Origin: Burkholderiales bacterium
GTDB lineage: Bacteria > Pseudomonadota > Gammaproteobacteria > Burkholderiales > CAIKXV01
NCBI GenBank assembly: GCA_014379045.1
Contig: JACMMK010000321.1
Location: forward strand, 1-42,112
DNA length: 42,112 bases
Direction of reading: 5' to 3'
Part shown: in pieces, positions 16,204 through 24,650 of the stretch
How the letters are laid out: every line of letters begins with the position of its first letter
How positions within the stretch are numbered: position 1 is the stretch's first letter
The notes under the pieces: generated by a model
The model's database searches: none
What the model was told of the DNA's origin: nothing
What the model saw: the letters and a program-made list of their open reading frames with translations, nothing else
Program-made: the position numbers and the translations under genes

Positions 16204-16608
16204 ATGCATCCTTTCAAGCAAGCCCTGCTCGCCGTGGCGACCGCGTTGACGATGCCGCTCGCCTGGGCGCAAAGCACCGATGTGACCTCGACGCGTACGC
16301 AGGCGAGCACCGAACAACGCGAAGACCGGCGCGAAATACGTGAGGACAGACGTGAAGTCCGCGACGGCAAAGGCGAAGTCCGCCAGGACCGTCGCGACAT
16401 CTACCAGGATAGCCGCGATCTCTACCAGGCGCGCCGCGAAGGCGACAAGGCAGGCGTTCAGGCGGAGCGCAGAGAGATCCATGACGGCAAGACCGAGCTG
16501 CGCGAAGACCGGCGCAACGTGCGCGACGACAAGCGCGATCTGTTTCAGTCGCGTCGGGAGTATCGCAGCGAGTATGGCAAACCCGGCCCGCGGGCGCGCG
16601 CGAACTGA
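16204..16608 (+). CDS. Secreted heptad-repeat protein rich in Arg and Asp
   Basis: This 134-residue protein starts at ATG 16204, with GGAG six bases before it, and has a signal peptide ending at LAWAQ near residue 23. The rest is a highly charged series of seven-residue units of the type E-x-R-x-D-R-R (EIREDRR, EVRQDRR, DLYQARR, ELREDRR, NVRDDKR, DLFQSRR). It should form a long helix with alternating acidic and basic residues. Similar secreted proteins occur in proteobacteria as hypothetical proteins; their function is unknown. A periplasmic or surface stress role is possible but is only inference. It converges with an MFS gene. Confidence 0.8.
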   Translation: MHPFKQALLAVATALTMPLAWAQSTDVTSTRTQASTEQREDRREIREDRREVRDGKGEVRQDRRDIYQDSRDLYQARREGDKAGVQAERREIHDGKTELREDRRNVRDDKRDLFQSRREYRSEYGKPGPRARAN

Positions 16609-16625
16609 GCCGTAGGGCACCGCAA

Positions 16626-16659
16626 GCAGGCCGAGCGCTCACGAGTTCGCTCTGCCTGC
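16626..16659. terminator. Strong hairpin between convergent genes
   Basis: GCAGGC-C-GAGCG pairs with CGCTC-T-GCCTGC, a 12-pair stem with one internal mismatch and a ten-base loop, set in the 69-base spacer between the heptad-repeat gene and the convergent MFS gene. There is no T tract, but position and symmetry suit a bidirectional terminator. Confidence 0.5.
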
Positions 16660-16677
16660 GTCTCGGACATACATGAC

Positions 16678-17913
16678 TCAGCGTTCTTCCGGCGGCTTCA
16701 CCGAACGGAACATTCGCAGCAGCAGCAGGTCGTAGCCGATCTTTATCGTCCCCGCGATCACCAGCGGCCAGCCGAAGCTCGACACGCTCAGCAGCCAGCC
16801 TGCGGCGAATGGACTGATACCGGCGGCCAGGCTGCGCGGTACCGCGGTGAAGCTCGCCGCCGCCGCGCGCTCGTGTGCAGGCACGACCGCCATCACGAAT
16901 GAAGTACGGGCAGGAATATCCATGCTCGACATCGCGTAGCGCAGCAGCAGCATCGTCACCGCCAGTTCGAGCGTCGGCATGAGCGGCGCCAGGATCAGGA
17001 ACACGTTCGCCGGCAGATGCGTGAATACCATCGTGTTGATCAGGCCGATGCGGCGCGCAACCCACGACGACAGCAGATAAGAGCCGGCCGCGAACAACCC
17101 GGCCCAGAAAAAGATCTGCCCGGCGGTGGCGATCGAGAGGTCGAAGCGCTGGAACAGCCAGAGCGCCACCAGCGACTGTACGGCGAAGCCACCGCCGAAA
17201 GCATCGAGGCTGAACACCGCCGCCAGACGCATGACGATCGGACGCGATTCGACCAGCGGCGCATTGGGCGCGTGGCCGGGAGGTTCGACCGAGCCCGTCA
17301 AGGTGCGATAGACGAAAAACGTCAGCACGCCGAACACGCCGTATATCGCGAACATCGCCTGCAGGGCGGTGATCAGTCCGACCTGCGTTTGCGCATCGAT
17401 CCATTCCGGCACGGCGGCGAACAGCGACCCGGCCGCCCCCGCGAGCGAACCGAGGAGGCTGTAGCGCGCGAATACCGCGGTGCGATCGCGCGCTGCGACC
17501 GTCTGCGTGACCATCGCCTGTTCCAGCGGCGAAAACACCGTGACATCTCCGGTCGTGGGGTTGAGCGTACCGACGAGTGCGATGACGAACAGCGGCCAGA
17601 ACGCCCCTGTCAGCGAGAACGCGAACCCGCTTACGGTCATCAACACCGCCGCGCCGAGCACGAGCTGGCGCTGTGAAAACCGGTGCGCGAACAATCCGAG
17701 GCCGAATACCATCGCCCCGGAACCGAGCAGCGTGGCCGTAGCAATTGCGCCCACCGCGACCGGTGAGAATCCAAGCGCGAGCAGGTAGACCGGCAGCAAT
17801 AAACTCACATAGCCATCACCGAAGGCGCGCACTGTACGCATCGCCAGCAGCTTCGGCAGGTCGGTCCCGGTGTCAGGCGGGACGAACCACCAGCGGGCCT
17901 CGCGCCCCATCAT
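16678..17913 (-). CDS. MFS transporter
   Basis: This 411-residue membrane protein has about twelve hydrophobic segments and the general MFS layout. The N terminus (MRTVRAFGDGYVSLLLPVYL, from residue 25) and FARYSLLGSLAGAAGSL are typical of a group of uncharacterised MFS permeases found in Burkholderiales and other soil bacteria. The true start could be either of two adjacent ATG codons at the 5' end or the ATG at 17841, which sits just before the first helix. It converges with the heptad-repeat gene and stands alone on its strand. The substrate is unknown; no drug-pump signature was noticed. Confidence 0.85.
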   Translation of the reverse strand: MMGREARWWFVPPDTGTDLPKLLAMRTVRAFGDGYVSLLLPVYLLALGFSPVAVGAIATATLLGSGAMVFGLGLFAHRFSQRQLVLGAAVLMTVSGFAFSLTGAFWPLFVIALVGTLNPTTGDVTVFSPLEQAMVTQTVAARDRTAVFARYSLLGSLAGAAGSLFAAVPEWIDAQTQVGLITALQAMFAIYGVFGVLTFFVYRTLTGSVEPPGHAPNAPLVESRPIVMRLAAVFSLDAFGGGFAVQSLVALWLFQRFDLSIATAGQIFFWAGLFAAGSYLLSSWVARRIGLINTMVFTHLPANVFLILAPLMPTLELAVTMLLLRYAMSSMDIPARTSFVMAVVPAHERAAAASFTAVPRSLAAGISPFAAGWLLSVSSFGWPLVIAGTIKIGYDLLLLRMFRSVKPPEER

Positions 17914-18046
17914 ATTTTTGCGCTAACCTATCGTCGCGGGTATGCGGTGCCTGGCGTGGCGCTAGGCGTCGTGATGTGCGTTCAGTTTATCAGTCCCGCA
18001 TGCCACCGCCATCCCCCTCCCGCAGCACGACACTATGAGGCTCCAT

Positions 18047-18739
18047 ATGATCGATCTCTACACCTGGCCGACCCCGAACGGTCACAAGCTCCATATCGCG
18101 CTCGAAGAGATGGGATTGGCGTACACGGTGCATGCGGTCAACATTCGTACTGGCGAACAATTCCAGCCTGAGTTTCTTGCGATCAGTCCGAACAACCGGA
18201 TTCCGGCGCTAGTCGATACCGACGGCCCCGACGGCAAACCGATTTCGCTGTTCGAATCCGGCGCGATGCTGATCTATCTGGCCGAGAAGAGCGGCAAACT
18301 GCTGCCGAAGGCCGCACGCGAACGCTATGCGACGTTGCAGTGGCTGATGTGGCAGATGGGCGGCGTCGGGCCGATGTTCGGCCAGGCGAACCATTTTCGT
18401 GCGTATGCGAAGGACCCGCAGCCGTACCCGATCGAGCGCTATACCAACGAGTCGAACCGGCTCGCGCGTGTGCTCGACAAGCAACTTGCGCAGCACGCGT
18501 TCGTGACCGGCAACGACTACACGATCGCCGACATCGCCATCTTCCCGTGGATTCGCGGTTCTGAAAAACGGGGGGTGGACATCGCGACCTATCCGAACCT
18601 GCAACGCTGGTTCGATACGATCAATGCGCGACCTGCGGTCGAGCGCGCGCTGAAGGTGCTCGCCGATGCGGTCAATCCGCCGATCGACGACAAGCAGCGC
18701 GACATCATGTTCGGTGCCGCGCAGTTCGCGCAGCGCTGA
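18047..18739 (+). CDS. yfcG: Nu-class glutathione S-transferase (YfcG-like)
   Basis: This 230-residue enzyme begins MIDLYTWPTPNGHKLHIALEE, the start typical of the Nu-class proteins YfcG and YghU, in which TPNGHK contacts glutathione and the enzyme works as a disulphide-bond oxidoreductase or peroxidase more than a transferase. A thioredoxin-like domain ends with LFESGAMLIYLAEKSG near 69-84, and the helical domain carries the N-capping box NDYTIADIAIFPW. An ATG four codons upstream at 18035 is in frame, but TGAGG six bases before 18047 favours this start. The enzyme is cytoplasmic. A TPR-protein gene follows after 43 bases. Confidence 0.9.
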   Translation: MIDLYTWPTPNGHKLHIALEEMGLAYTVHAVNIRTGEQFQPEFLAISPNNRIPALVDTDGPDGKPISLFESGAMLIYLAEKSGKLLPKAARERYATLQWLMWQMGGVGPMFGQANHFRAYAKDPQPYPIERYTNESNRLARVLDKQLAQHAFVTGNDYTIADIAIFPWIRGSEKRGVDIATYPNLQRWFDTINARPAVERALKVLADAVNPPIDDKQRDIMFGAAQFAQR

Positions 18740-18782
18740 GTCACGCCTCGTCCGTCGCTGCAGCCATCATCGGAGTCTCCCC

Positions 18783-19310
18783 GTGCCTGAAACGAAAAGG
18801 TCAGTGTCGATTCGAAAGCGTGGGCGGATGCATCGCTGCGCCGTGACTGTTGCAGCCATCGCCATGGTGTCGCTCGCATTGGGTGTCGCCATACCGTTGC
18901 TCCCGCGCATCGCCCATGCGGTAGACACCGAGCCCGCACCGACCCAGCGCATTCACCCCGATCTGACCGCAGCACGCGCTGCGATAAAGGCGAAGGACTT
19001 CAAACGCGCCGTCACGTTGCTCGAACGGGTCGCCCGGGATGAACCGAAAAACGCCGATGCTTTCAACCTGCTCGGTTATGCGCACCGCAACCTGGGCAAT
19101 TTCGACGTTGCCATCAAGCACTATGAAACGGCGCTCACGCTCGACCCGAAGCATCTTGCGGCGCATGAGTACATCGGCGAGGCCTATCTGCAGATGAACA
19201 ACCCGGCCAAGGCCGAAGAGCATCTCACCCGTCTCGAACAACTGTGCCGGCGAGGGTGCGAGGAACTCGCCGATCTGCGTGCAAGCCTGGTGGCCTACCG
19301 TAAGAAGTGA
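18783..19310 (+). CDS. Secreted tetratricopeptide-repeat protein
   Basis: This protein of about 175 residues starts at GTG 18783, which has GGAG seven bases upstream; ATG 18828 is an alternative. A basic N terminus and hydrophobic segment ending at RIAHA give an export signal. After it come about two and a half TPR units: AIKAKDFKRAVTLLERVARDEP, AFNLLGYAHRNLGNFDVAIKHY and YIGEAYLQMNNPAKAEEHL. The C-terminal part has two cysteines (LCRRGC) that could form a disulphide. Such small periplasmic TPR proteins act as scaffolds; the partner is unknown. The aldo/keto reductase gene begins ten bases after its stop. Confidence 0.85.
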   Translation: MPETKRSVSIRKRGRMHRCAVTVAAIAMVSLALGVAIPLLPRIAHAVDTEPAPTQRIHPDLTAARAAIKAKDFKRAVTLLERVARDEPKNADAFNLLGYAHRNLGNFDVAIKHYETALTLDPKHLAAHEYIGEAYLQMNNPAKAEEHLTRLEQLCRRGCEELADLRASLVAYRKK

Positions 19311-19319
19311 CACACGAAC

Positions 19320-20177
19320 GTGGCGGATGAACGCCTGATCGAGCGCGTGATCCCCAAGTCGGGCGAACCCGTGCCGATCATGGGTTTGGGAACGTTCCGT
19401 GCGTTCGATATCGATTCGCATTCGATGCAGTTCGAAGGTCTGACGCGGGTTCTCGCACTGTTCGGTGCACGGGGCGGACGTGTCGTAGACTGTTCACCGA
19501 TGTATGGCAAGGCCGAGGCCGTGCTGGGCGATCTTCGCGCCGGTGCCGGGGCGCCGTCCGTCCACGACATGTTCGTGGCGACGAAGGTTTGGACACAGGG
19601 CAGGGCTGAAGGGGTCGCGCAGATGGAACGCTCGATGCAGCGCCTTCGCGCACCGCGCATCGATCTGATGCAGGTGCACAACCTCGTCGACGTCACCACG
19701 CATCTGGACACGCTTGCTGCGTGGAAAGACGAAGGCCGCATCCGCTACGTCGGCATCACGCACTATCATGGCGGCGCGTTTGCCGCACTGGAGAAACTGA
19801 TGCGCACCCGCTCGATCGATTTCGTTCAGTTCAACTACAACGCGCTCGATCGCGAGGCCGAGCGGAGCCTGTTTCCCGCAGCGGCGGAGACCGGTACGGC
19901 GGTGCTCGTGAACCGCCCGCTGGGTCAAGGCGACCTCGTTGCGTCGACGCGCGGCAAGCCGGTTCCGGGCTGGGCGTCCGATGCCGGTTATCGAAGCTGG
20001 GCGCAACTCGCACTCGGCTTCGTGATCGCGAATCCGGCGGTGACCTGCGTGATCCCGGCCACCGGCGACGCCGAGCACCTTGCGGACAATCTCGATGCCT
20101 CGACGCTCAGCGACGTCCGACCCATACCCGATGCCGCGTTCGCACGACGCGTGGTGGCAGCGCTGGAGGCATTGTGA
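19320..20177 (+). CDS. Aldo/keto reductase
   Basis: This 285-residue protein is a (beta/alpha)8 aldo/keto reductase. The catalytic tetrad is present: Asp57 and Tyr62 in VVDCSPMYG, Lys89 in FVATKVW and His120 in LMQVHN. The cofactor loop near the C terminus (IPATGDAEHLADN) corresponds to the NADPH-binding segment of the family. The GTG start at 19320 lies ten bases after the TPR gene stop. The next gene overlaps its stop by four bases (GTGA). It lacks a twin-arginine signal, so it is cytoplasmic. The substrate is not predictable. Confidence 0.9.
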   Translation: MADERLIERVIPKSGEPVPIMGLGTFRAFDIDSHSMQFEGLTRVLALFGARGGRVVDCSPMYGKAEAVLGDLRAGAGAPSVHDMFVATKVWTQGRAEGVAQMERSMQRLRAPRIDLMQVHNLVDVTTHLDTLAAWKDEGRIRYVGITHYHGGAFAALEKLMRTRSIDFVQFNYNALDREAERSLFPAAAETGTAVLVNRPLGQGDLVASTRGKPVPGWASDAGYRSWAQLALGFVIANPAVTCVIPATGDAEHLADNLDASTLSDVRPIPDAAFARRVVAALEAL

Positions 20178-21142
20178 GCTGTGCGACCCTGATTCAGCCC
20201 TCGCCGCGTTCGACCGCTGCCCGAAGCGGCGCGGCGCACGGAAACACGCGCACATCCGCGCTGCGTGCCCTGTTCATCATTGGCCTCATTGTCATCGTAG
20301 GCGGGTGCGCGACGAGCATGCGCCTGGGCTATAACCAGGCCGAAACGCTCGTGAACTGGATGGTCTCGGATTACGTCGATTTCGACCCACAGCAGCGCGA
20401 TCTGTTCGGACAGAAGTTTCGCGCGCTCCATGCCTGGCACCGGCGCGATCAGCTTCCCGAGTACGTGCGCCTGCTGCGCGAGACGCGCAGTCGTGCCGAA
20501 GACGGGCTCAGCCGGGAAGACGTGATGTGGGTGATGGCGCGTGGGCGCGGACGACTGGACGCGATGGTCCAGCAGGGCGCGGACGACGCCGCCGAGGTGC
20601 TGTCGACCTTGACTGCCGCTCAGGTGAAGGAACTCGACGCGTCGTTCATCCGCGCCAATCGCAAGTTCATGCGCGACTGGGCGGTGGGTCGACCCGCCGC
20701 CGAGCAGCAGCGCGTGCGCGCCGAGCGCACGATCACGCAGGTCGAACGGTTCACCGGCCGTCTCAGCCGGGAGCAGAACGAACGGGTCGTCGCACTGTCC
20801 AATGCGCTGCCCCTGACCACCGACCAGCGCTTCGCGGAGCGGCAACGCCGCCAGCGCGAATTGACCGCGGCCCTGCAGTCGGGCCGCAGCCGTGACGAAC
20901 TCGCCGGTTGGTTCAGACAGTGGGCGCCGAACTGGGAACGGGGACGCGATGAGGCGTACGCGCGGACGGCCAAGATCGCGCTCGAACAGCGCACGCAGAT
21001 GTACGTCGAGATCGATCAGATGTTGACGCCCGCGCAGCGCCGGGTCGCGCTTGACCGGCTGCAGGGATATATCGACGATTTCGTGGCCCTGATTGGGAGC
21101 GACGCCGCGCAAAGGCGCGCGGCGAACCAGGCGACGAAGTAA
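20174..21142 (+). CDS. DUF6279-like lipoprotein
   Basis: This protein of about 322 residues starts at GTG 20174, overlapping the reductase stop as GTGA with GGAGG five bases upstream. A hydrophobic segment ends in the lipobox IVGGCAT (Cys near residue 45), so it is probably lipidated in the envelope. The first mature residues (MRLGYNQAETLVNWMVSDYVDFDPQQRDLF) are characteristic of a family of proteobacterial lipoproteins annotated DUF6279. The remainder is mostly long, charged helices, with repeated LT-A-Q and R-rich segments. No function is known. The leader before the lipobox is longer than usual, so the start could lie further in. Confidence 0.8.
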   Translation: MSCATLIQPSPRSTAARSGAAHGNTRTSALRALFIIGLIVIVGGCATSMRLGYNQAETLVNWMVSDYVDFDPQQRDLFGQKFRALHAWHRRDQLPEYVRLLRETRSRAEDGLSREDVMWVMARGRGRLDAMVQQGADDAAEVLSTLTAAQVKELDASFIRANRKFMRDWAVGRPAAEQQRVRAERTITQVERFTGRLSREQNERVVALSNALPLTTDQRFAERQRRQRELTAALQSGRSRDELAGWFRQWAPNWERGRDEAYARTAKIALEQRTQMYVEIDQMLTPAQRRVALDRLQGYIDDFVALIGSDAAQRRAANQATK

Positions 21143-21231
21143 CGGCGGAACCCACGATCCCGGCCCCGGCGCGCGTCAAGCGTCGCGCGTCACGACCTCG
21201 TCGTGCGCCGGGGAGCACGAAGCGGCGGTGT

Positions 21232-22860
21232 ATGATTTCCTCCCCGATTCGACCGCCGGAGCTTCTCTTGGGCCATATCGACGTCTCTCTCCCGTACGCC
21301 TCGCAACGCAGTCCGGTGTTCGCGCGCAATATCGTGTCGACCTCGCAACCTCTCGCGGCGCAGGCGGGGGCGCAGATGCTGGCGCGCGGCGGCAACGCGA
21401 TCGACGCGATACTCGCGACCGCAATGACACTCACCGTAGTCGAGCCGTGCAGCAACGGTCTCGGATCCGACGCCTTCGCGCTGGTCTGGGACGGCACGAA
21501 ACTGCACGGACTCAACGCGTCGGGGCGCGCGCCGGCGGCGTGGACGCCCAAGTACTTCGAGAAGTATCAGGGCAAGATGCCCGATCGAGGCGTCGACTCG
21601 ATCACCGTGCCGGGCTGCGTATCGGCGTGGAAGATGATGTCCGAGCGCTGGGGCAAGCTGCCTTTTGCCGATCTGTTCGAACCCGCGATCCGCTACGCGC
21701 GCGATGGCTACCTGGTGTCGCCGACGATCGCCAGGCTCTGGGCGCAATCGGTCGAGGAACTCAAGAACTACCCGGGCTGGAAAGACGGGTTCATGCCGAA
21801 CGGGCGCGCGCCCAGGGCCGGCGAACTGTTCAAGTACCCCGACCAGGCGAAGACGCTCGAGGCGATTGCGGAGACCGGCGGCGAGGCCCATTACCGCGGT
21901 GAGTTGGCCGAGAAGATCGTCGCCTGGGTCAGGCAGAACGGCGGCGTGATGGATGTGGCCGACCTGGCCCGGCACGAAGCGAACTGGGTCGAACCGATCC
22001 ATGTCGATTACAACGGTTATCGGCTGCATGAGATTCCGCCGAACGGGCAAGGCATCGGCGCGCTGATCTCGCTCGGCATCCTCGCTCATTTGAATCCCGG
22101 CCAGTACGCCTGCGACTCCGCCGATCACCTGCATCTGCAAATCGAGGCAATGAAGCTCGCGTTCGCCGACATGTACGAGCACGCCGCCGACCCGGCAGCG
22201 ATGCAGGTGACATCGGTGCAGATGCTCGACTCCAATTACCTGAAGGAACGCGGGCGGGCGATCGACATGAAGCAGGCGCGCGACCCGGGGCATGGCGACT
22301 TGCCGCGCGGGGGCACGGTCTACCTCACGGCCGCCGACCAGTCCGGCATGATGGTCTCGTTCATCCAGTCGAACTTCAAGGGCTTCGGCTCAGGCGTGGT
22401 GGTACCCGGCACCGGCATCAGCCTGCAGAACCGCGGTTGGGGGTTCAAGCTGATCAAGGGGCATGCGAACGAAGTGGGTCCGCGCAAACGTCCGTTCCAC
22501 ACGATCATCCCCGGCTTCATCACGCGTGACGGCAAGCCCGTGATGAGCTTCGGCGTGATGGGTGGCTCGATGCAGGCACAAGGGCATTCGCAGATGATGC
22601 TGCGACTCGCCGACTACGCGCAGAATCCGCAGGCGATGGCCGACGGACCGCGGTGGCGCATCGACGAAGGGCTCAAGGTAGCGCTCGAACACACGTTTCC
22701 CGCCGAGGTGATCGAAGACCTCAAACGTCGCGGGCACCAGATCACGGTCACGGAACGCGGCTCGACCGATTACGGCCGGGCCCAGCTGATCCAGAAGCTC
22801 GATGACGGGTACTGCGCAGGCTCCGAACCGCGCGCCGACGGCCAAGCGGTCGGGTTCTAA
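21232..22860 (+). CDS. Gamma-glutamyltransferase family protein
   Basis: This 542-residue protein is an Ntn hydrolase of the gamma-glutamyltransferase family, which cleaves gamma-glutamyl bonds (glutathione) or acylates in cephalosporin-acylase-like members. N-terminal ARGGNAIDAILATAMTLTVVEP and SNGLGSDAFALVWDG match the family. The autocatalytic cleavage site is RGGTVYLTAAD with Thr362 as nucleophile; TV replaces the usual TTH. FIQSNFKGFGSG and MSFGVMGGSMQAQGH follow. No signal peptide is seen, so it is likely cytoplasmic, like YwrD-type proteins, rather than periplasmic Ggt. A TTG at 21268 with a GGAGC five bases upstream may be the real start instead of ATG 21232. Confidence 0.88.
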   Translation: MISSPIRPPELLLGHIDVSLPYASQRSPVFARNIVSTSQPLAAQAGAQMLARGGNAIDAILATAMTLTVVEPCSNGLGSDAFALVWDGTKLHGLNASGRAPAAWTPKYFEKYQGKMPDRGVDSITVPGCVSAWKMMSERWGKLPFADLFEPAIRYARDGYLVSPTIARLWAQSVEELKNYPGWKDGFMPNGRAPRAGELFKYPDQAKTLEAIAETGGEAHYRGELAEKIVAWVRQNGGVMDVADLARHEANWVEPIHVDYNGYRLHEIPPNGQGIGALISLGILAHLNPGQYACDSADHLHLQIEAMKLAFADMYEHAADPAAMQVTSVQMLDSNYLKERGRAIDMKQARDPGHGDLPRGGTVYLTAADQSGMMVSFIQSNFKGFGSGVVVPGTGISLQNRGWGFKLIKGHANEVGPRKRPFHTIIPGFITRDGKPVMSFGVMGGSMQAQGHSQMMLRLADYAQNPQAMADGPRWRIDEGLKVALEHTFPAEVIEDLKRRGHQITVTERGSTDYGRAQLIQKLDDGYCAGSEPRADGQAVGF

Positions 22861-22891
22861 TACGCATTGCCGTTGCGCCGGCGACCTCACG

Positions 22892-22907
22892 CCTCCCCGG
22901 CGGGAGG
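22892..22907. terminator. Hairpin between convergent genes
   Basis: CCTCCC, a CGGC loop and GGGAGG form a perfect six-pair GC stem in the spacer between the gamma-glutamyltransferase gene and the convergent DUF3597 gene. It lacks a T run but is well placed to end transcription from either side. Confidence 0.4.
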
Positions 22908-22969
22908 ACGACCGGCCTGTCGCGCGAGGGGCGCGGCGCCTGTATGCGCGCCGAGTGCGCGCCGGGCTA

Positions 22970-23368
22970 TTACCTCAGTTCCGCCGGAATGTTGCCGCCG
23001 TTCTGGGCGAGCTTCTGCAGCACGGTCTTATGCAACCACATGTTCATCTGCGCCGAGTCGCCCATCTTGTCTGCCGGACAGTGGAGTTCTGTCGCGAGTT
23101 CCTTGCGCGCCGCGAGGCTGCTGTCCAGACCCAACAGCTTGAGCAGATCGACGATCGAAACCTTCCAGTTGAGTTTCTCGGAGCTCGCGCTGGCCATCTT
23201 CTCGAGGTTGCCAACGACATCCACTTCACTGATTGCCGCGGGAGGCGCAGAACCCTGAGTTGACGTGGTCGCACCACCGGAAGTCGGCGTCGTCGCGGGC
23301 GTGCTCGGAGCGGGTTTGGCGTCGGTGCGAAAACCGAGCTTGGCGAGAATGCTGCTGAAAATGCTCAT
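22970..23368 (-). CDS. DUF3597 family protein
   Basis: This 132-residue protein has the N-terminal MSIFSSILAKLGF, a low-complexity Pro/Thr/Ala/Ser linker at about residues 17-45 and a conserved helical C-terminal domain (KLNWKVSIVDLLKLLGLDSS, then RKELATELHCPADKMGDSAQMNMWLH). This is the layout of DUF3597, a widespread proteobacterial family of unknown function, related by description to peptidoglycan-binding or phage-tail-like small proteins in annotation but not shown experimentally. No signal peptide was seen. The gene is single, convergent with the transferase gene and followed upstream by 209 bases without a gene. Confidence 0.87.
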   Translation of the reverse strand: MSIFSSILAKLGFRTDAKPAPSTPATTPTSGGATTSTQGSAPPAAISEVDVVGNLEKMASASSEKLNWKVSIVDLLKLLGLDSSLAARKELATELHCPADKMGDSAQMNMWLHKTVLQKLAQNGGNIPAELR

Positions 23369-23560
23369 TGAAACTCCTTGGGTGAGGGGACCGGGCGACA
23401 GACGTCAGTACGCGCACCCCCAGGGCGCGCGTCACATGAGACAAGCACGCATCGCGCTGCTTTGACGCAATCGTCGTGCCCCTGCTCGCGGTCGCCTGTT
23501 CGTCCCAACTCGCGCCCGTGCCGCCGGGCGGGCCTACGGGAATCGGCTGAACCCTGGACC

Positions 23561-23574
23561 GGCCGCGTGCGGCC
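23561..23574 (-). terminator. Weak hairpin after the Bug gene
   Basis: GGCCG-CGTG-CGGCC forms a five-pair stem immediately downstream of the stop of the minus-strand Bug gene. It has no following T tract, so it is only a possible terminator. Confidence 0.3.
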
Positions 23575-23577
23575 TGG

Positions 23578-24570
23578 CTACTCCGCCTTCGCCCCCGAGA
23601 CCTTCACCAGCTTCCCCCACTTGTCACGCTCGGTCTTCAGATACGCCGCGAACTCGTCCGGCGTGCTGTTGACGATCGTGAACCCCTGCGCCTCGATCTT
23701 TTCACGCGATCCGGGCTCCTTCAGCACCTTGGCAATCTCGGCATTCAGACGTTCGACGATCGGACGCGACACCCCTGCAGGGCCCACCACGCCGATCCAG
23801 TTGCCGAGATCGAATCCGGCGAAGCCCGACTCGATGAACGTCGGCACGTCGGGCAGCACCGACTCGCGCTTGCTCCCCGCGACCGCGAGCGCGCGCATCT
23901 TGCCTGCCTTCACGTGCGGGATCATCTCGGGCAGATTGATGAACAGCATCTCGACATTACCCGAGATCAGGTCGACGATCGCGGGCCCGCCTCCCTTGTG
24001 CGGAACATGCACGAGATCTTTCGCGCCGAATCCCGCGAGCATCTCGGCGGCGAGGTGCCCCGGCGTGCCGATCCCCGACGACGCGTACGCGAGCTTGCGC
24101 GACTGCGACAGTGCGACCAGTTCCTTCGGTCCTTTGGCGGGAACGCCCGGATGCACAGCTAGCAATAGCGCGATCTCGGTGATGCGGATGATCGCGGTGA
24201 AGTCGCGCAGCACGTCGTAGGACAGCTTCGGATACAGGCTCGCGTTGATCGCGTGCGTCGCGCTGATGTTGCCGACCGTGTAGCCGTCGGGTGACGCGCG
24301 CGCAATGGCCTCGGCGCCGATGTTGCCGCCGGCGCCGGGGCGGTTGTCGATCAGCACCGTCTGTCCCATCGACTCCTGCAGGCGCGCGCCCAGGATACGC
24401 GCGAGGATATCGTTCGAGCCTCCTGGGGCGAACGAGATGACATAGCGGATCGGCTTGACCGGGTAGGGCTGCGGCTGCGCCCGGACAGTTGCCGCGCCGA
24501 AACCGGCACCGATCAGCGCCAACAGCACCGCGCCGCACGAAACGCGTCCTCGACGGCATCCTATCGACAT
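23578..24570 (-). CDS. Bug/TctC family substrate-binding protein
   Basis: This 330-residue protein has a signal peptide ending at TVRAQ and the family landmarks YPVKPIRYVISFAPGGSND, DNRPGAGGNIGAEAIARASPDGYT, SSGIGTPGHLAAEM and VHVPHKGG. The ligand loop reads NISATHAINASLYPKLSYD. It should bind a small carboxylate-type ligand in the periplasm; no TctA or TctB gene is adjacent. It follows a class II aldolase gene at 80 bases on the same strand, so the two may share a pathway. The start at ATG 24570 is preceded by GAGGAGAG. Confidence 0.92.
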   Translation of the reverse strand: MSIGCRRGRVSCGAVLLALIGAGFGAATVRAQPQPYPVKPIRYVISFAPGGSNDILARILGARLQESMGQTVLIDNRPGAGGNIGAEAIARASPDGYTVGNISATHAINASLYPKLSYDVLRDFTAIIRITEIALLLAVHPGVPAKGPKELVALSQSRKLAYASSGIGTPGHLAAEMLAGFGAKDLVHVPHKGGGPAIVDLISGNVEMLFINLPEMIPHVKAGKMRALAVAGSKRESVLPDVPTFIESGFAGFDLGNWIGVVGPAGVSRPIVERLNAEIAKVLKEPGSREKIEAQGFTIVNSTPDEFAAYLKTERDKWGKLVKVSGAKAE

Positions 24571-24650
24571 CGCGACTCTCCTCTGGTTGCTGTGGAACAG
24601 GCACCGTCTTGCACGCGGTGCTGCTGCGACCGTCCCGGCTTTGGACGGCG

